Below the pieces are notes generated by a model, which saw only the letters and a program-made list of their open reading frames with translations, was not told where the DNA came from and searched no databases. 64,000 nt of DNA, taken from contig CAXTJM010000001.1 in assembly GCA_964244585.1 (NCBI GenBank), positions 186,001-250,000 of the forward strand. Direction: 5' to 3'. The translations under genes and the position numbers were made by a program. How positions within the stretch are numbered: the first letter of the stretch is position 1; every line of letters begins with the position of its first letter. This stretch comes from LMUY01 sp964244585 (lineage in GTDB: Bacteria; Pseudomonadota; Alphaproteobacteria; Acetobacterales; Acetobacteraceae). This document shows, in pieces, positions 34,113 to 43,733 of the stretch.

Positions 34113-35624
34113 ATGGATCCCGACCTGGCCGCCCGTTTGCCGCACGCTGAGATCGAACCCGCGGATCTGCCCCTCGCGCGCGTCTTCCCGTTAATCCTGC
34201 TGCCGATCTTCTTGGCTGTGGTGGACGGCACCATCGTGGCGGCGGCGCTTCCAGCCATGACCGGGGCGTTCGGCGAGGTGGAACGGGTGTCCTGGGTGGT
34301 GGTGTCCTACCTGGTGGCCAGCACCGTGGCCGCACCGGTCTACGGCCGCCTAGGCGATGCCTGGGGTCGTCGCCGTCTGCTGATGGCGGCTCTGGTCCTG
34401 TTCATCGCGGCCTCCGTCCTGTGTGCCTGTGCCCAAGGGCTCCTGTCGCTGGTGGCGGCGCGGGCGCTTCAGGGCTTCGGCGGCGGCGGATTGATGGTGC
34501 TGTCGCAGGCTCTGCTCGGCGAGAATACGTCCCGGCGCCAGCTCGGCCGGGCGCAGGGCGTCCTCGCCGCAGTGATAACGGCGGGATCCACCTTCGGTCC
34601 GGTCGCAGGCGGGGTGCTGACCCAGGTGGCGGGCTGGCGCGCGGTCTTCCTGGTCAACCTGCCTCTGGGCGGGCTCGCCCTGCTGCTCGCCCTTCGATTG
34701 CCCGCCCGCCCCGGCAGCGGCGGCAATCGGGGTCGCTTCGACTGGCTCGGTCTAACGTTCTTTGCCGGGATGGTCGTTCCCTTGCTGCTGGCGCTCGAGC
34801 GGCTCCAGCACCTCGATGTCGCCGGGATGCCCGTCACGATCGGCGCCTTGTTCGTGTCGGGCTCATGCCTGGTCGCGCTCCTCCGACAGGAGCGACGGAC
34901 CTCGGGACCGCTGTTCCCGATCGACCTGCTGCGCCGCCCGGCCATGTGGCGGGCCAACGGCATGGCAGCCTGCTCCGGCGCGCTGCTGGTCAGCGAAGCC
35001 ACGATATTGCCGATCCACCTCCAGGCGGTCGACGGCGTGTCGGCCGGGCATATCGGCTTGTTGATGCTGCCGTTGACCGCGACGGTCAGCATCGGCTCGA
35101 TCGTCACGGGCCGCTTGATGTCCCGCACCGGGCGCGTCGCAATCTTCCCGGCCGTAGGGCAGACGGCGGCGGCGCTGGGCCTGATCGCTGTGGCTTTCGG
35201 CGAGAACTACGCGAGCGCCATCTTGGGACCATGGGGCCTGCCCCTGATGCTGGCTGTCGTGGCGGTGTTCCAGGGCTCGGCGATGCCGGTGGCGCAGGTC
35301 ACCGTGCAGTCCCTGGCGCCGCCTGCCATGCTGGGGTCGGCCGCGGCTTCGGTGCAGCTCTCGCGCTCGGTGGGCTCCGCCGTTGGCGTGACCCTCGCCG
35401 TCGGTGTGCTGTTCGCGACCTTGGCCCGGGACCCTCGACTTGCCGCGACGTTTGCCGATGCCGTCCGCCATGGCCCGGCTGCCCTGCCGACCACGCCCGG
35501 TCCGGCGGACCTTGCGGCCGCGGCGGATTTCGCGGGCGGCTTCACAGCCGCTTTCATGACGGTGACGGTGTTCGCGGCGACGAGCGCCCTGCTCGCCTGG
35601 ACCTTGCCGCTGCGGCGGCTCTAG
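34113..35624 (+). CDS. MFS drug/proton antiporter, DHA2 (EmrB/QacA, 14-TM) family
   Basis: 503 aa, almost wholly hydrophobic with about 14 transmembrane helices. Motif A is GRLGDAWGRRRLL between helices 2 and 3; helix 1 carries LAVVDGTIVAAALPAM (motif D1), and motif C appears as AVITAGSTFGPVAGGVLTQ in helix 5. It would export toxic compounds in exchange for protons. No periplasmic adaptor or regulator gene is adjacent. ATG at 34113 without a strong ribosome binding site. Confidence 0.88.
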   Translation: MDPDLAARLPHAEIEPADLPLARVFPLILLPIFLAVVDGTIVAAALPAMTGAFGEVERVSWVVVSYLVASTVAAPVYGRLGDAWGRRRLLMAALVLFIAASVLCACAQGLLSLVAARALQGFGGGGLMVLSQALLGENTSRRQLGRAQGVLAAVITAGSTFGPVAGGVLTQVAGWRAVFLVNLPLGGLALLLALRLPARPGSGGNRGRFDWLGLTFFAGMVVPLLLALERLQHLDVAGMPVTIGALFVSGSCLVALLRQERRTSGPLFPIDLLRRPAMWRANGMAACSGALLVSEATILPIHLQAVDGVSAGHIGLLMLPLTATVSIGSIVTGRLMSRTGRVAIFPAVGQTAAALGLIAVAFGENYASAILGPWGLPLMLAVVAVFQGSAMPVAQVTVQSLAPPAMLGSAAASVQLSRSVGSAVGVTLAVGVLFATLARDPRLAATFADAVRHGPAALPTTPGPADLAAAADFAGGFTAAFMTVTVFAATSALLAWTLPLRRL

Positions 35625-35718
35625 CGCCTTGGGAAGCGGTGGCCCTATCGACCAGGGCCTCGCACCAGGCCAGGTTGCGGATGTCGCCTGGAAGCAGCAG
35701 GCAGCGTCGACCCGCCTT

Positions 35719-35976
35719 CTACACCCAGCGTTGCGTCCCCTCCGCCTCCGCTTGCTCGTCCGCGCCTTTCCGGGCGTAGGCGATGGCCACCAAACGCCCG
35801 ATCCCGCTGTCGCCGCCGGTGATCAACGTGGCCAAGTCGCCCAGCAGGGCTTTGCCGACGTAGCTGTCCTCGCCATGGTCGGGCTTCGTCCACAAGGTGC
35901 CTTCAAGGCCGGGCCGCGGATGGTGCGGCTCATCCGGAAAACTGGTAGGTGCGCTCCTCCTGGGATCATGGGTCAT
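35719..35976 (-). pseudogene. SDR oxidoreductase (YghA-like), N-terminal fragment
   Basis: The 85-aa frame starts as in YghA/GsiB-type SDRs (PGLEGTLWTKPDHGEDSYVG) and includes the NAD(P)-binding ATLITGGDSGIGRLVAIAYA, then ends EQAEAEGTQRWV soon after ARKGAD. More than two thirds of the family fold, including the Tyr-Lys pair, is missing, so it is a truncated remnant. Confidence 0.7.
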
Positions 35977-36106
35977 GCAGAGGCGGACACATGACCGCGT
36001 CGAACGTTCCTGGCCGGGCTCGCGGGCCGGTTAGGTGCGACGCTGTGCTCGACCTGCCTGGAGCGGGGCTGAGTACGCCGGACGGAGGGCAGCCGCGCGT
36101 TGAGCA

Positions 36107-36736
36107 TCAGCCCGGCGGGGCGGCTGGCGCTGGAAGCGGCGTTCGGGCCACGACTTCTGGATTGAGCGACGGATGGCCCCGGCGGATCGCACTAGGCGGG
36201 CGCCTGTAGACGGCGGCGAACACCGCGTTGAACCGCCGTAGGCTGCCGAAGCCCGCCTGGAGTGCCACCGCCGTCATGGACAGGTCCGTCTCGCTCAGCA
36301 ACCGCTTGGCCCGTTGCACCCGGGCGGTGCGCGCCATGGCTGACGGGGTGGCGCCGAAATTCCGCTGCAGCAGCCGGCCGAGGTGACGTCCGGTGATGCC
36401 CAGCCGCGGGGCCAGCGCCGCCACCGAGCAGCCCTCCGTCCAACGCACCTTCGGCGATCAGCCGGGCGGCACGTTCTGCGGTCGTCAGGGTGCCCTTCCA
36501 TGCCGGGCAGAACGGGGCGGTTTCGGGTCGGCAGCGCAGGCAGGGCGGTAGCCCGCGCTCTCCGCCGCCGCGGCGCTGGGCAGGAAGGACACGTTGCGCC
36601 GGAACGGCAGGCGGACGGGTCAGATGCAGCGGCAGTATACCCCGGTGGTGCGGACGGCAATGAAGAAACGGCCGTCGAACGCCGGATCGCGCCTCTGCCA
36701 CGCCACCTCCCATTCTGCGGTCTGTTCCAATGCCAT
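36107..36736 (-). pseudogene. Ada/AdaA-type methyltransferase-regulator with stop and frameshift
   Basis: From ATG 36734-36736 the frame reads RRDPAFDGRFFIAVRTTGVY then CRCI-stop-PVRLPFRR. The TGA (36620-36622) stands where Ada has a zinc-ligand Cys (TGC to TGA). Reading resumes to PCLRCRPETAPF, the second Cys pair, then an extra base near 36431-36438 shifts the frame into the AraC-type HTH (LAPRLGITGRHLGRLLQRNF, ARVQRAKRLLSETDLSMTAV). The frame ends after RRPPSAIRR without a glycosylase domain. At least two lesions make it inactive. Confidence 0.75.
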
Positions 36737-36876
36737 GGTCGCATCATACAGCACTCGGTGCTTGGCCCTGAGGATGAGGTCCGTTTCCGGCGAGAACGGC
36801 TGCCGGACTCCTGCTTCAACGCGCTCGTTGCAGCAGGGATCGCCGCCTGTCGCTGACCGAATGGGGGCTTCTCGCC

Positions 36877-37758
36877 TTGTTGTCGCTGCTGTGGGGCGGC
36901 TCGTTCTTCTTTGCCAAGGTGGCCGTGGCCGCGCTGCCGCCGCTGACCGTCGTGCTGATCCGGGTCGTGCTCGCAGCCGTCGCGCTGCGCTTGGTCCTGC
37001 TCATTCGCGGCATGCCGGTCCCTCGGCAGGCCGGGCTGTGGCGGTCGTTCTTTGGCATAAGCTTGCTCAACAACGTGGTTCCGTTCGCCTTGATCTTCTG
37101 GAGCGAGACCGTGCTTTCCAGCGGGCTTGCCGCCATCCTGATCGCCACGACCCCGGTCTTCTCGGTGCTCATGGCCCATGCATTGACCGTGGACGCGCGC
37201 CTGTCGGCGGGCACAGGCGTGGGCACCGCGCTTGGACTGGCCGCGGTGGCGGTGCTGGTCGGAAAGGAGGCGCTGCCAGGTGCAAGCAGCGCCACGTTGC
37301 CGGTCCTGGCATGTCTTGGGGCGGCGCTGTCCTATGGCTGGGCCAATGTGTTCGGCCGCCGCTTCCGCCAGCAGGCCATCCCGCCGGTGGTCGTCGCTTT
37401 CGGTCAGGTCACGGCCGCCGCCGTCATGATGCTGCCCATCGCCCTGGCGGTGGACCTGCCGTGGCGTCTGACGCTTCCCGGTCCGGCGGTCTTGGTCGCG
37501 CTGGCGGGCCTGGCCTTGCTGTCGACCGCGCTGGCCTACATCGTCTTCTTTCGCCTGCTCGCCACGGCGGGTGCCACCAACACGTCGCTCGTGACCCTTC
37601 TGGTGCCGGTGAGCGCGGTCCTGCTTGGCAGCGTCTTCCTCGGCGAGAGACTGGCGGTGCATCAGATCGCAGGCATGGCGCTGATTGGTCTCAGCCTCGT
37701 GGCCATCGACGGGCGGCTTCGGCGCCGCACCCCCATACATCGGAGACAATCCCCATGA
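36877..37758 (+). CDS. EamA/DMT-family permease
   Basis: 293 aa, ten hydrophobic segments in two EamA repeats; the first repeat shows LLWGGSFFFAKVAVAALPPL and the second ACLGAALSYGWANVFGRRF. The family exports amino acids, nucleobases or drugs. The start is uncertain: TTG 36877 is the first usual codon, and the frame is open upstream to 36778 with plausible residues (RRLSLTEWGLLAL) but no start, so the 5' end may have been lost to rearrangement next to the Ada remnant. The stop overlaps the start of the PEP mutase-like gene (ATGA). Confidence 0.8.
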   Translation: MLSLLWGGSFFFAKVAVAALPPLTVVLIRVVLAAVALRLVLLIRGMPVPRQAGLWRSFFGISLLNNVVPFALIFWSETVLSSGLAAILIATTPVFSVLMAHALTVDARLSAGTGVGTALGLAAVAVLVGKEALPGASSATLPVLACLGAALSYGWANVFGRRFRQQAIPPVVVAFGQVTAAAVMMLPIALAVDLPWRLTLPGPAVLVALAGLALLSTALAYIVFFRLLATAGATNTSLVTLLVPVSAVLLGSVFLGERLAVHQIAGMALIGLSLVAIDGRLRRRTPIHRRQSP

Positions 37759-38570
37759 AACCGCACGACAAAGCTGAAGCTTATCACGCGCTGCACCGGA
37801 GTGGCTGCTTCATCATCCCCAATGCCTGGGATGCTGGCAGCGCGCGCATCCTCGCCAGTCTAAGCTTTCCTGCCATTGCCACCACTTCGGCCGGGCTCGC
37901 CTTCATGCTGGGCCGCCCGGACGGCTGCGCGTCCGTTTCCGTGCCGAGGCGCTGGCGAACGCCGCCGACATCGTGGCGGCTTCGGCACTGCCGGTCTCCG
38001 CCGACCTGGAGGACGGCTACGGCCCCACCCGGAAGACTGTGCCGAGACGGTGCGGCAAGCCATCGCCGCCGGGCTGTGCGGCTGCACGGTCGAGGACACC
38101 ACGGCAGACCCGGCGTCGCCCCTCCACGGCTTCGACGCTGCCGTGGCCCGCATCCGGGCCGCCGTGGCCGCAGCCCGGGCCGCCCCGCATCCCTTCGTCC
38201 TGACGGCGCGGGCGGAGAACTTCCTGCACGGTCGACCGGATCTCGACGACACCATCAGGCGCCTGGTCGCCTTTGCCAAGGCGGGGCGGACTGCCTCTAC
38301 GCGCCTGCGCTGCCGGACCTCGTCGCCGTCCGGGCCGTGGTTGCCGCCGTGGCACCGAAACCGGTCAACGTGCTCGCCGGATCGCTTGGAGCCAGCGAGC
38401 TGGCGGGGGCAGGCGTGCGGAGGATCAGCGTCGGAGGGATGCTGGCTCGTGCGGCCTACACGGCGGTCCTGCACGCGGGTGGACTGCTGCACCAGGCGGA
38501 CCTGGCGGGGGCGATGCACGGCGTCGCAACCCATGAGGCTATCCAGGCGCTGATGCGGCCAAACGCGTGA
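37755..38570 (+). pseudogene. Isocitrate lyase/PEP mutase-family enzyme with several frameshifts
   Basis: ATG 37755 (GGAG upstream) begins AYHALHRSGCFIIPNAWDAG ... FPAIATTSAGLAFMLGRPDG. The fold then continues only by switching frames: SALPVSADLEDGYGPT, CAETVRQAIAAGLCGCTVED with the catalytic-region motif, AAPHPFVLTARAENFLHGRP, then DCLYAPALPDLVAVRAVVAA through PKPVNVLAGSLGASELAGAG to the stop. Breaks lie near 37925-37935, 38020-38030 and 38280. The family cleaves or forms C-C/C-P bonds of oxaloacetate-like acids. It was coupled to the permease gene upstream. Confidence 0.75.
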
Positions 38571-38638
38571 CTCCGTCGTCAGCGGAACATCCCGCGTCGT
38601 CGGGTGCGAGAGGGCGCGAACCGGAGAGGAGCCCGGCC

Positions 38639-38711
38639 ATGATCACCTGCGCCATTCGCTACGACCTCGATCCCACAAGGATCAACGCCTTCAAGGAGCG
38701 TGCCCGCCGAT
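38639..38711 (+). pseudogene. NIPSNAP-family protein, N-terminal fragment
   Basis: GAGAGGA precedes an ATG followed by MITCAIRYDLDPTRINAFKE and RARRW, the standard N-terminus of small NIPSNAP proteins (about 105 aa). Similarity stops at about 38711, where reverse-strand ATPase coding sequence begins, so the gene is cut at a junction. Confidence 0.6.
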
Positions 38712-39649
38712 GGGACCAGGCGAATACCGAGCAAAATGCTCGGCCAGCGCCTCCAGCCGCGAGGCCGCATCCCCGTCGACCAAAGACGGGGTGGCCTGTC
38801 AGCCGCCATTCCCGGATACGCGTTCATCGCCTCCTGGAGATCGCGCGCGGCCTGCGCGTAGCGCACCGCGATGTGGGCGCGCTGCTCTGCGACATCCTTG
38901 GCGATCCGCTTGGAGACGCGTTCCTGCGCCTTGGACGCGTGCTTGGCCAGATCGACCAGGTCGGCGAGGCCGGTGAGCTTGGCCACAGCCAGGCCAAGCT
39001 GGGAGGGAGAGCCGACTGGCAGGAAAGGCAGCAGGGCGGGCATCACGGTAGCGATGCGCCAGGCCACAGGGTCCAGCCCGATCGCCCGCAGGTCCGGTTC
39101 GGTCTCCACCAGCTTGCCGTTAGCCCTGCGCGCCTGCTCCCTTCGCAGCGAAGGCAGTGCGACTCCGTTTTCGTCGACGAATGTCAACTCGACCCATGTC
39201 TCGGCGGGTATCGGCGCGCCGTGGAGCGGCAGCGCGTCACCCGCGTGCGGCATGGGCGTCACGGCCGACATCCTGTGGCCGACACGGCTCCCGTCCGCTT
39301 GGGAGGTCTCGCATTCGATCTCGGTCGGCCCCGTCTCCGGCTCGCGCTGGGAACGGATCAGGGAGCCTGTTAGGCACCATACGACGGCGTTGAGGATCGA
39401 GGTCTTTCCGGAGCCGTTCGGTCCCTCCAGAACTGTCACGTCTCTGGCCGGGACGAACACGAAGGACCCCGGCCGTCCGGGACCGTGCGAGTGGGCATGC
39501 AGGCCACCGAAGTGCCCCGCCTCGACCTTGGCCAGCCGGAGGCGCCTGTTCGGATCAGCGCGCCCTGCGGGGGCGGCCTGCACCGCGGCAGCCTGGCGCG
39601 CGCCGACCGCGTCGACGATGGCGTCACCGGCCGTCTGCAGGGATCGCAC
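38712..39649 (-). pseudogene. SMC/RecF-like ATPase, N-terminal fragment with frameshift
   Basis: The N-terminus gives VTVLEGPNGSGKTSILNAVV (Walker A) near residue 75 and continues in an SMC/RecF head-like fold into helices (RVSKRIAKDVAEQRAHIAVR), where a coiled coil would follow. One base is missing near 38786-38792; the restored frame reads LVDGDAASRLEALAEHFARY and ends abruptly at about 38712 against the NIPSNAP fragment. The C-terminal half with Walker B is absent. Such ATPases occur in repair and in defence systems; only the head fragment remains here. Confidence 0.65.
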
Positions 39650-40133
39650 AGGAGCAATCCTTCCGACCTAATCAAGTCTCTTGGGCTGCCCCCGTCATGT
39701 CGTCAATGGCCTCAGCCTGGGCGCGGCACGGCCGTCCTGGCTGCCCCATTGCCGACCACGGGACCGAGGTTGCCCATGCCGTACATGCTGCGGCCGCACT
39801 CAGCGCACCTGCCGGGCCGGTGACGGAATGCAGGCCGCCCAGCTGTATGGGATTGGCATCTGTCTCCGACGACGTTTGGCTCCAGGGTCGAACAGCACCA
39901 GAACGCGTCGACGGCGGCGAGCGCGGCGCCGGATGCACACTGGCGGCGACATTGTGGTAGCGGGGGTCGACAAGCCGGAGGTCGCTCGAACGACGGTTCG
40001 GTGCCTTGATGCTCGACTGGGCATCGCTGCCGCAGAAATGCCGACACTCTTCGGTGCCCCCGCGGGTGGCCAGTGTCGTGAGACATCGCCAGCAAACGTT
40101 TCGCCACGAGGAAATCTCGGCGCATTCGATGTT
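39650..40133. other. Region without a convincing gene
   Basis: About 480 bases between the ATPase and SRAP fragments. All frames have shadow composition; one short minus-strand stretch (RCAECGRSMYGMGN) hints at a zinc-ribbon remnant. Probably degraded sequence of the rearranged segment. Confidence 0.4.
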
Positions 40134-40569
40134 TTAGAGCAATAACCCTTGCCGTGGCATCGTCAGTTCCTTCAGTCCCCCGGTTCCGCCCAAGCCCTCC
40201 TTTTCGCCCCGCAGGACGATCACCAGAGCGTCGTCCGGCAGAGGCCGCTGCAAGGCAAGTGCCTCGGCCGCGGGAGCCGTCATCCAGGTGTCGATTTCTT
40301 CGGGCGTTCGGAGGATCACTGGCATCGCCTTGGGATGGTACCTGCCGACCAGGGCATTGGGTTCGGTGGTAAGGAACCCGAACACGTCATTGGTTGTCTC
40401 GCCTTCCCGCACCTTCCGTACCGAGGTCCACCGCGTCCATATGCCAGCGAAGCACGCAAGTGGTCGGCTGTCGTCCAAGGCAAACCAGATGGGCGGCCGC
40501 CTGCCGTCCGGCTTGGCGTCGTTCTCCGAGAAGCTCGTGAACGGCACCACGCAGCGGCTCTCCGTGCCG
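40134..40569 (-). pseudogene. SRAP (YedK/HMCES-type) peptidase, C-terminal fragment
   Basis: Reads CVVPFTSFSENDAKPDG, then IWFALDDSRPLACFAGIWTR, GFLTTEPNALVGRYHPKAMP and VILRTPEEIDTWM: the C-terminal half of SOS-associated SRAP proteins, which form a thiazolidine crosslink with abasic sites in single-stranded DNA. The active Cys2 and the N-terminal half are missing; coding sequence is joined to a DUF1993 start at about 40560-40578. Confidence 0.72.
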
Positions 40570-40701
40570 GAACTGCAGCAGCACCGAAGGGTCGATGCCC
40601 CGCTCGGCCGCGTAGGCAGCCGCCTTGCCCAGCACCGCGGACAAGGCGTCGAGCATCTGCAGGCAGGGTATCAGCGACGCCTGGTAGAGTGACATGGCCA
40701 T
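40570..40701 (-). pseudogene. DUF1993-family protein, N-terminal fragment
   Basis: ATG 40699-40701 begins MSLYQASLIPCLQMLDALSA ... AAAYAAERGIDPSVLL, the typical start of DUF1993 proteins (about 170 aa). After Leu-Leu the family match stops and the DNA continues as the SRAP fragment in another frame, giving a chimeric 104-aa reading frame. Confidence 0.65.
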
Positions 40702-40896
40702 GGGCGGGCTCCCTACTGTGGTCGGGCATGCTTAATCCAACCTGGTCCGCCTGTCTGCCGCGCGCGCGGAAGCGTCGGCTCAGACAGTCCGCCCGGGGGG
40801 CAGGTAGCGGCTGTGGGTGACATCGGGCATCCTGCAACATGACCGGTCCGGCAACAGGCCCGGCCCGAACCTGCGACAACCCCCGGAGGGCGGGAG

Positions 40897-41634
40897 ATGA
40901 CGGCCACCGAACTGGCCATTGTGCCACCCACCGACACGCTCTCGTTCTCGCTCACCGAGGAAGCGGTGGTGGTGAACGACACGGTGCGCATCGTGGTTCG
41001 CGTGCACGCCCAGAAGGCGCTGGACGGCACCGAGGCGGCTTTGCAGGCCGACATCCGGCAGGCTGTCCGCTCGTTCGTCGATGCGCCGGACTGGATGTTG
41101 TCCGCCATGCGGCGTGATACGCAGCCCACCGGCCTAGAGGCCATCACCCTGACCGCGAGCGTCGTGGTGCCGGACAACGAGAACTACGCGCTGAAGGACC
41201 GTGCCGAAAAGGCGTCCCGGCCCGGGCTGACGCTTTCCAACCCGGTTGCCGACACCAGCATTCCGACGGCCGTGCTGCAGGCAGCGGAGCGCCGTCTGCG
41301 CAAGATGCTGCTCCAGCGCGCCATGGACGAGGCCGTCGAGCTGAGCGGGCCCTGCCCTGGCCTTGTGCTCCACAGCATCCAGTTCGGCGCCCTCGCTCCC
41401 CTCCGGGATCCGCCGACCGAGCGGGCCGCGGTCGTCAGCCGGGCGCCTGCCGGGCCAGCCTCTCCGGGCGACGGCGACGTCACTGCAAACGTGGCCAGAA
41501 CGTCGATGAGCGCGGCCGTCACCCTGCGCCGGGTTCCCATCCTGACGATCTTCGCCGTCGGCAGCGTGTCGCATCGAGGTCCGGGATTTTGCCCGTGGAT
41601 CGAGCCGATGCGTCTGGCTGGAGGTTTCCGTTGA
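40897..41634 (+). CDS. Hypothetical protein, possibly SIMPL-like
   Basis: 245 aa without a signal peptide. The first 170 residues (LTEEAVVVNDTVRIVVRVHA ... ITLTASVVVPDNENYALKDR) are reminiscent of the SIMPL/DUF541 fold encoded by the next gene: alternating strands and an AERRLRKMLLQRAMDEAVEL helix. The C-terminal 60 residues look less conserved and may be out of frame. ATG 40897 follows GGAGGGCGGGAG. Function unknown. Confidence 0.55.
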   Translation: MTATELAIVPPTDTLSFSLTEEAVVVNDTVRIVVRVHAQKALDGTEAALQADIRQAVRSFVDAPDWMLSAMRRDTQPTGLEAITLTASVVVPDNENYALKDRAEKASRPGLTLSNPVADTSIPTAVLQAAERRLRKMLLQRAMDEAVELSGPCPGLVLHSIQFGALAPLRDPPTERAAVVSRAPAGPASPGDGDVTANVARTSMSAAVTLRRVPILTIFAVGSVSHRGPGFCPWIEPMRLAGGFR

Positions 41635-42044
41635 GGTCGGAGGCAAGCGATCCTGGATGGCCCGCGGCCTTCCTCGGCTTCAAGCAGTCCAACGCGATGA
41701 CGCCATGACAGGGTGCGAGGGGCGGCTGCTCTGGACCGTGGACAGCAACACCATCGGCAGCGGCTGGCGCGTCGAGATCGACGATGCGACGGGCATAGCG
41801 GGGCCAATCACCTCGTGGGGCGTGCGGTAAGAGCGGCCCCTTACGCGCGCAGCCTGTTGTCTCGCGTGGGAAGTCGACGTCGGAAGGCGGCCGCCGCCCC
41901 ATCCATCCCTGCTCTTCGCCAGCCCCCCGTGCCGGTCCCGCCTGAGGGAGCGCACGCTTGTCTGCGGAATGCTGGACGGGTCGAACCCGCTTGACGGGCG
42001 GCCCTCCTCGGATGACAGGTCGCAAAATCTTGGAGAGACCGGCA
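41635..42044. other. Intergenic region before the SIMPL gene
   Basis: About 410 bases. One short frame, 41705-41830 (41 aa, LLWTVDSNTIGSGWRVEIDD), looks protein-like and may be a gene remnant, but lacks a clear ribosome binding site. The rest is GC-rich without evident features. Confidence 0.35.
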
Positions 42045-42833
42045 ATGCGCATCGGACTGCTTGGCAGCGTGGCCCTCCTGTCGGGTGTGTTGGCTGCTGG
42101 GACCGCCGGGGCTCAGGACCCGGGCCAAGCCGCATCGCCAGCGGTTTCACCCGCACCGACGCCGCCGCGGGTGGGCCTCATCACCGTCCACGCCGCCGCC
42201 CATCGCAGGCTTGCCAGCACGGTCTCGGACGCCTCGGTGTCCATCGAGGTACACGGGCGCGACCTGCGCGGCACCGCGACGCAGCTCGGCCACCAGGCGC
42301 AGGCGCTGCTTGGTTATCTTCGTAGCCAATCAGCCGAGCGGCTGCGCACGGACGGCACCAGCTTCGACCCGGAGATCCAGGAGCAGCGCGGCCAACCCGA
42401 CCGCATCAAGGGCTACACCGGCAAAGTCAGCATATCGTTCCGCATCAAGCCCGAGCAGCTGCCGTTCGTGCTCGCCGGATGTCTGGACAACGGGGCTACG
42501 GCGCTGGGGCAGTTCGGCTCCTCTCCGCGGGAGGACGAGGTCGACGCTGCGCGCCGCGACCTGGTGGAGGAGGCCACCCGTGCCGCCATGGCGCAGGCGC
42601 GGGCAGTGGCGGATGCGGCAGGGCAGACGGTGGCAGGTATCGAGCTTGCGGAGGTGGACCCGCTGCCCGGGACGGAGGCCGTCGCGGACGTCGTCCAGTT
42701 CGGGCTGGACCGCGCCAAGCAGGCTGCCGCCGCGAGGCCAGCACCACCCGTCGTGCCGATCGCGTCGGCTGCGGGCGATTCCGACATCTCGGTGACCGTC
42801 GTCATGATCGTGCGCGTAGCCCGGCCAGGATAG
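42045..42833 (+). CDS. Periplasmic SIMPL-domain (DUF541) protein
   Basis: 262 aa from ATG 42045 (GGAGAG upstream). Signal peptide MRIGLLGSVALLSGVLAAGT with AGA/QD cleavage. The SIMPL domain shows a substitution in the central helix region but keeps SVSIEVHGRDLRGTATQLGH, GYTGKVSISFRIKPEQLPFV and the helix AARRDLVEEATRAAMAQARA. These proteins are periplasmic or outer-membrane associated oligomers of uncertain role in stress tolerance. Confidence 0.72.
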   Translation: MRIGLLGSVALLSGVLAAGTAGAQDPGQAASPAVSPAPTPPRVGLITVHAAAHRRLASTVSDASVSIEVHGRDLRGTATQLGHQAQALLGYLRSQSAERLRTDGTSFDPEIQEQRGQPDRIKGYTGKVSISFRIKPEQLPFVLAGCLDNGATALGQFGSSPREDEVDAARRDLVEEATRAAMAQARAVADAAGQTVAGIELAEVDPLPGTEAVADVVQFGLDRAKQAAAARPAPPVVPIASAAGDSDISVTVVMIVRVARPG

Positions 42834-42902
42834 CGGCCCGTGCGACTATCGCCCTTCTCAGCCATGTGTCGGCAAAGCATCCGGTCGGCGTCGCCGTGCG
42901 AC

Positions 42903-43247
42903 TCAGCGCCTGACTGGCCAGAACAGCAGGACCGATAGGACACCCAGCGCGCAGATGCCGACCGCCAGCCGGGTCCGGGGGGCGAGCGCCCCGAACAGCC
43001 AGCAGGCAGCATACAAGCAGGCGGCAATGGCTGGAATGCAGAGGCCGTAGAACACCATCAGGGGTGCGGCTGCGGCCCAGTCAACCAGCCCGGACGCTTC
43101 GAGCACCAGCAAGGCGGGCACCACGGGCAGCTGCATGAGCACGGTGCTCTCCTCCGGGTCCGGCAAGCTGTAGCCCCAGGCGACGCAGCCCATGGCAAGC
43201 ACCGCATAGATGGCGCCGATAACCAGGCCAGACCTGCTCGCCCGCAT
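42903..43247 (-). CDS. Small membrane protein
   Basis: 114 aa with three to four hydrophobic helices (IGAIYAVLAMGCVAWGYSL; PLMVFYGLCIPAIAACLYAA; VGICALGVLSVLLFW). Positively charged ends. Function unknown. Confidence 0.6.
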   Translation of the reverse strand: MRASRSGLVIGAIYAVLAMGCVAWGYSLPDPEESTVLMQLPVVPALLVLEASGLVDWAAAAPLMVFYGLCIPAIAACLYAACWLFGALAPRTRLAVGICALGVLSVLLFWPVRR

Positions 43248-43325
43248 CTCAGCTTCCTCCTGTCCGACGCGAGCGGGTCATGCGGCGGTCGAGGTCAGGT
43301 CGCCTTCGAAGTGGCGCCACGGGTC

Positions 43326-43733
43326 TCATGGCGCGGGCAGCTTCCGGTCGGCCTTGCAGCGGGCTAGCGGCACCGGTTCCGCCGCCACGATCCGGACTAC
43401 CTGCCGCTTGCGTCTATCGAAAGTGCCGACGAGGCAGGCGCTACCGTAGCCATAGTTGCCGTTGGTGCCGACCCAGCCGCGGCTAGTAAAATCAGGCGTC
43501 TCGTCCATTCCATCCGCCTGATAGCCACCCTGTTCGCCCATGACCCATTCACCCTGCGGATCCCTTAGCGAGAAGTTCCCCGGCGTTGGGTTTTCAAGCC
43601 AGCCGCAACGGCGCTCTGCAGCCGCCGCCAGGCCAGGAAACAGCGCAGCGGCCATGACGTAGCGAACGAGAGCGGCGGCGCCTGGCGCACGCCCGACGCT
43701 CCGGATAGCCTTTCGCATCATGTTCATCGCCAT
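43326..43733 (-). CDS. DUF4087-family secreted protein
   Basis: 135 aa. Signal-like N-terminus (AALVRYVMAAALFPGLAAAA), then CGWLENPTPGNFSLRDPQGE and GEQGGYQADGMDETPDF, the DUF4087 hallmark, with cysteines at CGW, SACL and ARCK. Probably periplasmic; role unknown. Its start overlaps the 5' end of the HD-hydrolase remnant. Confidence 0.75.
   Translation of the reverse strand: MAMNMMRKAIRSVGRAPGAAALVRYVMAAALFPGLAAAAERRCGWLENPTPGNFSLRDPQGEWVMGEQGGYQADGMDETPDFTSRGWVGTNGNYGYGSACLVGTFDRRKRQVVRIVAAEPVPLARCKADRKLPAP

Noticed and set aside
36594..38570. 658-codon open frame on the plus strand
   Set aside because: Only its middle and final parts match the PEP mutase-like gene; the rest is a shadow of Ada and the permease.
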